Shown here piece after piece: positions 33,401-38,153 of a DNA stretch of 38,153 nt. Origin of the DNA: Butyrivibrio sp. (GTDB taxonomy: Bacteria > Bacillota > Clostridia > Lachnospirales > Lachnospiraceae). Location: positions 1 through 38,153 of the forward strand of contig NZ_JAGAYD010000142.1 in assembly GCF_017940685.1 (NCBI RefSeq). Direction: 5' to 3'. Position 1 is the first letter of the stretch. Each line of letters begins with the position of its first letter. The position numbers were made by a program, and so were the translations under genes. The notes beneath the pieces were generated by a model. It made no database searches. It worked only from the letters and a program-made list of their open reading frames with translations, and was not told the origin of the DNA.

Positions 33401-35104
33401 ATGGCATTTAGTCAGCGGCTTATTGAGAACATTAAGACTCTTTTGCATTCAGCTGCAATGGAGAATCTGAATCACGATCTGTATAGAGCGATCTGTGAGG
33501 AGCTTCACGTTGTAAAAATGTATTACGAGATGGACCTGGGTGACGAAGACAGATATCGTAACCACAGGACTGGTGAGCTTGTGATCGCTGCAAAAGAGGT
33601 AGATAAGCAGCTTGTTTTATTTGATTCTGGAAAAAAGAGTGGATTTTCCAGGCAATACAGGTATTATTACGAAGGCTACGAGTATGTTCACGCTTATATA
33701 GAGTTCGAAGAGGGAGTCAAAGAGGAAGAACTTGATGATTCTGTCTACGATCTTTGTGCTGACCTGGTCTACATTCTTGCAAGCAGAGAGAATCTGCGAA
33801 GGATGCTGGACTTTGCAGAAACGTCTGACGTTCTTACAGGTATTCCAAACCTTGCATACTGCCAAAAAAAATATGACAAGATGCTTCAAAATGCTGATCC
33901 CCATGATTTTCTGCTTCTTAGGATAAATCTGCGCAATTTTAAATATATAAATGAGGTTGCAGGAGCTGGAGCCGGGGACGAGGCCATTATCCAGTATTCA
34001 CGCAAGCTCTTCAGGACTATTGAGGACGATGAGGGATTGTGCCGTCTTGGCGGAGACAATTTCGTTGCATTTATCCATAAGGAAAACTCAAAAAAATTCC
34101 TTAAAAAAGTGTCTTCTATCACGATCAACAAGTTAAAGGCTGCTCCAAACAACCAGTTTGAGATAGGTGCCTGGGTTGGAATTTCAAGCCTTGCTGACGA
34201 TGAGGAGAAGAACTTCTTAGAAAGGCTTAACGATGCCAATGTTGCCTGCGGAATAGGTAAGAGCAGGCTTAAGCAGGATGTTGTTTTTTACGGTGATAAC
34301 TTAAAAGAGATGGTCATGCAGGGAAGGGATATCATTGCAGCCTTTCCAGCTGCAGTTAAAGGCCATGAATTCAAGCCATTTTTCCAGCCAAAGGTTGATA
34401 TGAGAACTGGTGAGCTTGTAGGATTTGAGGCGCTGTGCCGATGGCTTCACGATGGTCATTTTATCCTTCCGGATCAGTTTGTGCCTATTCTGGACAGGGA
34501 AGGACTTATCCCGGATCTTGATCTTACGATCTTTAACGAGACCTGTAGGGCCATAAGAAGTTGGAAGGATATGGGACTTAATCCCCCAAGGATATCCAGT
34601 AACTTCTCAAGGAAAAATCTCTTTGTTCCAAGGTTTGAAAACAAGATCTTAAGGGTCCTTGAAGATAATGGCCTTGAAGCAGAAGATGTTGAAATTGAGA
34701 TAACAGAGAGTACCAAGGATATTGAGTATGACAGGCTTATTGATTTTGTAAAGAATCTCAAGGAAAAGGGACTGTTCATCTCCATCGACGATTTTGGAAC
34801 TGGTTATTCTTCACTGTCTCTTTTGCATAATATCGAGGCTGATATTATCAAGATCGACAAGTCCTTTACGGACATGGTCACAGAAGACAGAAAGTCTGCA
34901 GTCCTCATTGAAAGCGTAATAACTATCGCCAGGAAATTGGACATGCAGACTATAGCTGAAGGTGTTGAAACTAAAGAACAGGGCAAAATGCTCATGGAAA
35001 TGGGCTGCAATTTTGCCCAGGGCTTTTATTACTCAAAGCCTGTAGACTATCAGGATGCTACAGAGCTTATCAAAAAGAATCCGTTTAAACCAATTACTGA
35101 TTGA
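33401..35104 (+). CDS. c-di-GMP phosphodiesterase, degenerate GGDEF plus EAL
   Basis: A 567-aa protein. Residues 1-135 are an unrecognised, mostly helical sensory region; 140-300 hold a GGDEF domain whose motif reads GGDNF (217-221), so cyclase activity is unlikely although GTP binding is possible; 320-560 hold an EAL domain with full catalytic set: E343 in FEALCRW, N401, E433/E436 in EITES, D463-D464 (IDDFGTG), K484, E520/E523 (AEGVET) and Q540. It should hydrolyse c-di-GMP. AGGAG precedes ATG 33401. No membrane segment is seen. It may oppose the cyclase at 10715 and influence the cellulose synthase at 2156. Confidence 0.92.
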   Translation: MAFSQRLIENIKTLLHSAAMENLNHDLYRAICEELHVVKMYYEMDLGDEDRYRNHRTGELVIAAKEVDKQLVLFDSGKKSGFSRQYRYYYEGYEYVHAYIEFEEGVKEEELDDSVYDLCADLVYILASRENLRRMLDFAETSDVLTGIPNLAYCQKKYDKMLQNADPHDFLLLRINLRNFKYINEVAGAGAGDEAIIQYSRKLFRTIEDDEGLCRLGGDNFVAFIHKENSKKFLKKVSSITINKLKAAPNNQFEIGAWVGISSLADDEEKNFLERLNDANVACGIGKSRLKQDVVFYGDNLKEMVMQGRDIIAAFPAAVKGHEFKPFFQPKVDMRTGELVGFEALCRWLHDGHFILPDQFVPILDREGLIPDLDLTIFNETCRAIRSWKDMGLNPPRISSNFSRKNLFVPRFENKILRVLEDNGLEAEDVEIEITESTKDIEYDRLIDFVKNLKEKGLFISIDDFGTGYSSLSLLHNIEADIIKIDKSFTDMVTEDRKSAVLIESVITIARKLDMQTIAEGVETKEQGKMLMEMGCNFAQGFYYSKPVDYQDATELIKKNPFKPITD

Positions 35105-35135
35105 TAAAATATACATTCATACCAAGCTGAACTGA

Positions 35136-35172
35136 CTCGTAGGCGGTGTCGTACACCTCCTGCGAGTTTTCT
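35136..35172 (+). terminator. Intrinsic terminator after the phosphodiesterase gene
   Basis: CTCGTAGGCGGTGT (35136-35149) and ACACCTCCTGCGAG (35153-35166) form a long stem with one mismatch and one G-U pair, followed by TTTTCTTTT. Confidence 0.8.
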
Positions 35173-35323
35173 TTTCTCCGGTTGAAAGATCTATGCAAAA
35201 TTATAAGAGGGGAAGGGGATTTTTCAAACCAGGGATGCTATAATGCTAAAGGTTAATTTTTTGCAACATTTTGGTACGCCCAGTTGTATTAAAGTTAGAA
35301 CATTAAAGAAACGGGGGAGAACT

Positions 35324-35995
35324 ATGAGCGTACATGATTATTCTGAAGGTGGAATTCCAAAGACCATAGAGGAGCTTAAGGATTACTGCGACAGAAATGG
35401 CTTTACATCAAGTAAGACCAGGTTTTTTGTGGGATTTAACTATCAGGGGCCCAAGGCATTTGGAATTTATAAGGATGAAGCTACGGGAGAGTTCGTAGTT
35501 TACAAGAACAAGGCAGATGGCACAAGAGCCGTCCGCTACCGCGGAAATGACGAAGAGTTTGCGGTAGTCGAACTCTATGACCGCCTGCAGTCTGAGATTG
35601 CCAACCAGAAGCTCAACTATGCAGCTGACATGGCTGCCAGAGAAAGAAACAAATACGAAGAAGCAGATGCCTACAGCAGCATCAAGAACTTCAACATCAA
35701 TGATTATCCGCTTAAGTCAGACTACAGCAGCATGCCTGAAGGATCAAGCTACTTGGGAGGCTACGGAAATGAAGGCGGATCTGGTGGAAAGAATCCACTG
35801 GGCCTTGTAATTGGCTTTATAGCCATGATCCTGTCCCTTTTGTTTGGCCTTGCAGGAGTGGGAGGCGGCGGAGGCGGTGGATACCGCAGCGGCTACAATT
35901 CAGGCTACAGCAGTAGCTACGACTATGATTACGACTCCGGATGGAGTTCAGACAGCTGGGATTCCGGCTATACAGACTGGGATTCAGACTGGTAA
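35324..35995 (+). CDS. Membrane protein with a Gly/Tyr/Asp/Trp-rich tail
   Basis: A 223-aa protein started at ATG 35324 after GGGGGAGAA; the upstream extension is rejected. Residues 1-130 are soluble and charged (IPKTIEELKDYCDRNGFTSS; RFFVGFNYQGPKAFGIYKD; AVVELYDRLQSEIANQKL), then one hydrophobic helix at about 158-176 (LGLVIGFIAMILSLLFGLAG), a Gly-rich run, and a low-complexity tail of about 40 residues of Tyr, Ser, Asp, Gly and Trp ending DWDSDW. Such tails can drive phase separation or binding. No family is recognised. The topology puts the tail opposite the soluble part. Confidence 0.65.
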   Translation: MSVHDYSEGGIPKTIEELKDYCDRNGFTSSKTRFFVGFNYQGPKAFGIYKDEATGEFVVYKNKADGTRAVRYRGNDEEFAVVELYDRLQSEIANQKLNYAADMAARERNKYEEADAYSSIKNFNINDYPLKSDYSSMPEGSSYLGGYGNEGGSGGKNPLGLVIGFIAMILSLLFGLAGVGGGGGGGYRSGYNSGYSSSYDYDYDSGWSSDSWDSGYTDWDSDW

Positions 35996-36002
35996 AAAAT
36001 TA

Positions 36003-36032
36003 AAGCGCCTCGCGAAGCGAGGCGCTTATTTT
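36003..36032. terminator. Bidirectional intrinsic terminator
   Basis: AAGCGCCTCGC (36003-36013) and GCGAGGCGCTT (36017-36027) form a perfect 11-bp stem with loop GAA, flanked by A-run and T-rich DNA. It sits between convergent genes. Confidence 0.9.
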
Positions 36033-37515
36033 ATGCAGAATACTTATTCTTGAAATACTTTATAAGTGGCTCAGCTGTCAGCTCTTTTCCGCAGACAGTC
36101 TTAAGAACTTCACTGGAGATCCTTGTGGATCCGTACTGGTGGATGTTTTCCTTAAGCCATGCAGTGATCTTTTTGATATCCCCTGCTGCAAGGATGTCAT
36201 CAATACTGCCAAGGTCTTTTTCAATGGCCTCAAGGAACATTCCATCGTAGATGCTTCCAAGAAGGTATGAAGGGAAGTAGCCAAAGCTTCCGTCAGACCA
36301 GTGCATGTCCTGAAGGACGCCTTCAGCGTCATTTTTTGGAGTTATGGATAAAAGCTCTTCCATTTTCCTGTTCCAGAGTGCAGGAAGGTCCTTTACTTCT
36401 ACATTTCCATTAAAGATCTCACGCTCGATCTCATATCTTAAAATGACGTGGAGACAGTAGGTAAGTTCGTCTGCTTCGGTTCTGATAAAGCTCTTTTCTA
36501 CTGAATTGATCTCCTGATAAAACTCCTCTAAAGTAACGTCTTTGAGCTCTGGGATCATCTCAGTCATCTGTGGCCAGATTGGCTTCCAGAAGTTGATGTT
36601 GCGGCCAAGGATGTTCTCATAGAACCTTGATTGGCTCTCATGGAGGCCCATGTAAGGAATGGCGCTGCCTTCTGTACCTTCATACTTGTGATCGATATTC
36701 TGCTCAAAGATAGCATGGCCACCCTCGTGGATAGCTGAGAAAAGTGGCTCAATGAAGTTATCTTCCTTGAAGTGGTTGGTGATCCTCACATCATCAAGGT
36801 TCATGTTGGTTGTGAAGGGATGCTCAGTCTCGCCAAAGGCGATCCTTGTCATGTCCATTCCCATATATTCAACGAGGAATCTGCAGACCTTGTCCTGTAC
36901 GTGGGCAGGAACCTTAAAGCGGAACTTGCTGTGGTCAGGAGCTTTGCGGCTTGTTACCTCCTCAACCAGAGGAACCAGCTCTTTTCTAAGATCCCCAAAT
37001 ACGCGGTCGATGGTCTCCTGAGTCATTCCCTCTTCGAACTGGTCAATAAGTGCGTTGTAGACCTGTTTGTCGGGATTTACGTAGCTGTGGTACTTTTTAA
37101 CTGCCTCGATCACGGCTTCAAGCTCTTTTTCAAACTTGGAGAAGTCGCTTGCTCTTTTGGCGGAGGGCCAAACGATGCTGGCTTTTGTTGTGGCCTTTAC
37201 ATACTCTTCAAAGACCTCCTGAGGGAGCTTTCTCATCTTTTCAAGGTCTCTTTTGTTTCGCTTTATGTCAAACTGCATAACGTCATCGAGCTTGTTAAAC
37301 TCCGCTGGCTCTGCGAGTTTGCAGACAAGATCGAAGGTCTCGTCGCTGGTTGAGAGCTTAAAAATCTCAGTTTGGAAATAGTTTATGGCCTCAGCAAGCT
37401 TTTCCATACCGCCTTCCGGGGTTGTGGTCTCCTTGTCCCAGTTCATAAGTGAAGCTGCGTGGCCAAGGTAGCTTATTTTCTTTTGTTTTTCTTTGTACTG
37501 TTCTAGTAATGTCAT
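36031..37515 (-). CDS. M32-family carboxypeptidase (Taq type)
   Basis: A 494-aa zinc carboxypeptidase of family M32. The zinc site is HEGGH (263-267, catalytic E264), with the third ligand in HESQSRFYEN (about 292-301). It has full length for the family and no signal peptide, so it acts in the cytosol, trimming peptides from the C-terminus. AGGAGAGACCAC lies upstream of ATG 37515. It is monocistronic in the view available. Confidence 0.95.
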   Translation of the reverse strand: MTLLEQYKEKQKKISYLGHAASLMNWDKETTTPEGGMEKLAEAINYFQTEIFKLSTSDETFDLVCKLAEPAEFNKLDDVMQFDIKRNKRDLEKMRKLPQEVFEEYVKATTKASIVWPSAKRASDFSKFEKELEAVIEAVKKYHSYVNPDKQVYNALIDQFEEGMTQETIDRVFGDLRKELVPLVEEVTSRKAPDHSKFRFKVPAHVQDKVCRFLVEYMGMDMTRIAFGETEHPFTTNMNLDDVRITNHFKEDNFIEPLFSAIHEGGHAIFEQNIDHKYEGTEGSAIPYMGLHESQSRFYENILGRNINFWKPIWPQMTEMIPELKDVTLEEFYQEINSVEKSFIRTEADELTYCLHVILRYEIEREIFNGNVEVKDLPALWNRKMEELLSITPKNDAEGVLQDMHWSDGSFGYFPSYLLGSIYDGMFLEAIEKDLGSIDDILAAGDIKKITAWLKENIHQYGSTRISSEVLKTVCGKELTAEPLIKYFKNKYSA

Positions 37516-37644
37516 GTGGTCTCTCCTATAGTTATAAATCTTGGATTAGTATAGCATAGGAGTCCCTTTAATTGGCTTTTTCTTTTTGGCTGTTATAATA
37601 GAAAAAGAGTTTTTTATCATTTTTTAGAAGACCGAGGAAAAGAA

Positions 37645-38153
37645 ATGGTAATCGCACAGTATTTTGTTGAATTCATGTTTTATAGCTTTTTAGGCTGGGT
37701 ATGGGAGTCCATTTACTGCACGGCCAAGGAAAAGAAGTGGGCGGACAGAGGATTTCTTTTTGGCCCAATATGCCCAATTTACGGTTCATGCGTTGTAGTG
37801 GCATCTGCAGTATTTAGCTCAATAGACGTGCTAAGATCGCCGGATTTCCCTATCTGGGGAATATTTATACTATGCTACATAGGAAGTGCAGTAGCGGAAT
37901 TTGCCACATCCTGGGTGCTGGAAAAGCGCTTTAACGCCAGATGGTGGGATTACAGCGAGCTGCCATTTAATATCCAGGGAAGGATCTGTGTTCCAGTAAG
38001 CATTGCATTTGGTCTTGCTGGTGTAGCTGTAGTTAAGTTCCTTATCCCTGCTATTGAGGGAGTTCATGAGGTAGTAAGCCCTGTTGTCTACGAAGTTTTG
38101 GCAATTATCCTTGCTGCCATATTTGGTGCGGATTTTGCCCTTACTGAGGCCAG
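37645..38153 (+). CDS. CmpB-type putative ABC permease membrane protein (partial)
   Basis: A frame from ATG 37645, with GAGG nine bases upstream, stays open to the window edge for 169 codons. It starts MVIAQYFVEFMFYSFLGWVW and contains RGFLFGPICPIYGSC, then several hydrophobic segments and WWDYSELPFNIQGRICV. These are features of the uncharacterised PF06541 family of multi-pass membrane proteins, annotated as putative ABC transporter type IV permeases. The end is cut off by the window. Confidence 0.88.
   Translation, partial: MVIAQYFVEFMFYSFLGWVWESIYCTAKEKKWADRGFLFGPICPIYGSCVVVASAVFSSIDVLRSPDFPIWGIFILCYIGSAVAEFATSWVLEKRFNARWWDYSELPFNIQGRICVPVSIAFGLAGVAVVKFLIPAIEGVHEVVSPVVYEVLAIILAAIFGADFALTEA

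Overview
The window looks like a Lachnospiraceae member, probably Butyrivibrio or a close relative. The basis is codon and base composition (moderate GC genes, very AT-rich gaps), Gram-positive features (sortase B, AGGAGG-type ribosome binding sites, a histidine-rich LarC) and a carbohydrate/cellulose enzyme. This assignment is inference. The centre of the window carries a plasmid-type replication and partition region. It comprises a Rep_3-type initiator, a co-oriented AAA+ ATPase, about 19 directly repeated iterons, a roughly 2 kb AT-rich gene-poor stretch, ParA, and a small ribbon-helix-helix partner. These sit among housekeeping-type genes (pta, HU, feoAB, larC/hypA). That mix suggests a chromid or megaplasmid, or a chromosome with an integrated plasmid origin.

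Left arm (1-15.5 kb): the tail of an unrecognised gene, a YhcC/YtqA-type radical SAM protein, a Cof-type HAD phosphatase and a 42-residue small ORF. Next is a 1061-aa protein joining a secreted GH5 cellulase domain to a BcsA-like cellulose synthase. An ABC exporter with a small exported partner follows, then a cluster of short proteins (one with a textbook double-glycine leader), phosphate acetyltransferase with a cre-like site, a PAS-GAF-GGDEF cyclase divergent from an orphan solute-binding lipoprotein, and a hypA-larC nickel pair.

Origin (15.5-22.5 kb): leftward rep and DUF815 ATPase genes, iterons at 18108-19075, AT-rich DNA to about 21.1 kb with decayed ORF remnants, then rightward parA and its RHH partner. 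A 12-bp palindrome, TGTTATATAACA, occurs exactly at 15576, 20941 and 25653, with one-mismatch copies at 10642, 16905, 20464, 20641, 20891 and 20998. It lies outside coding sequence except where one copy covers a stop codon, and is dense upstream of parA. It is the best candidate for a partition or replicon-organising site.

Right arm (22.6-38.2 kb): HU with a 16-bp palindrome in its promoter spacer; a MATE exporter; a possible leader RNA before a CheY-like receiver and tandem-ACT protein; sortase B; a STAS / HATPase / WYL / GNAT series resembling a partner-switching module; a feoAB-MATE operon behind a structured leader with a strong attenuator; a small protein coupled to a GGDEF-EAL phosphodiesterase; a membrane protein with a Gly/Tyr/Asp-rich tail; an M32 carboxypeptidase; and a truncated CmpB-type membrane protein. 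Cyclic-di-GMP enzymes (one cyclase, one phosphodiesterase) and a cellulose synthase with a weak PilZ-like tail occur in one window, so exopolysaccharide control is a plausible shared theme.
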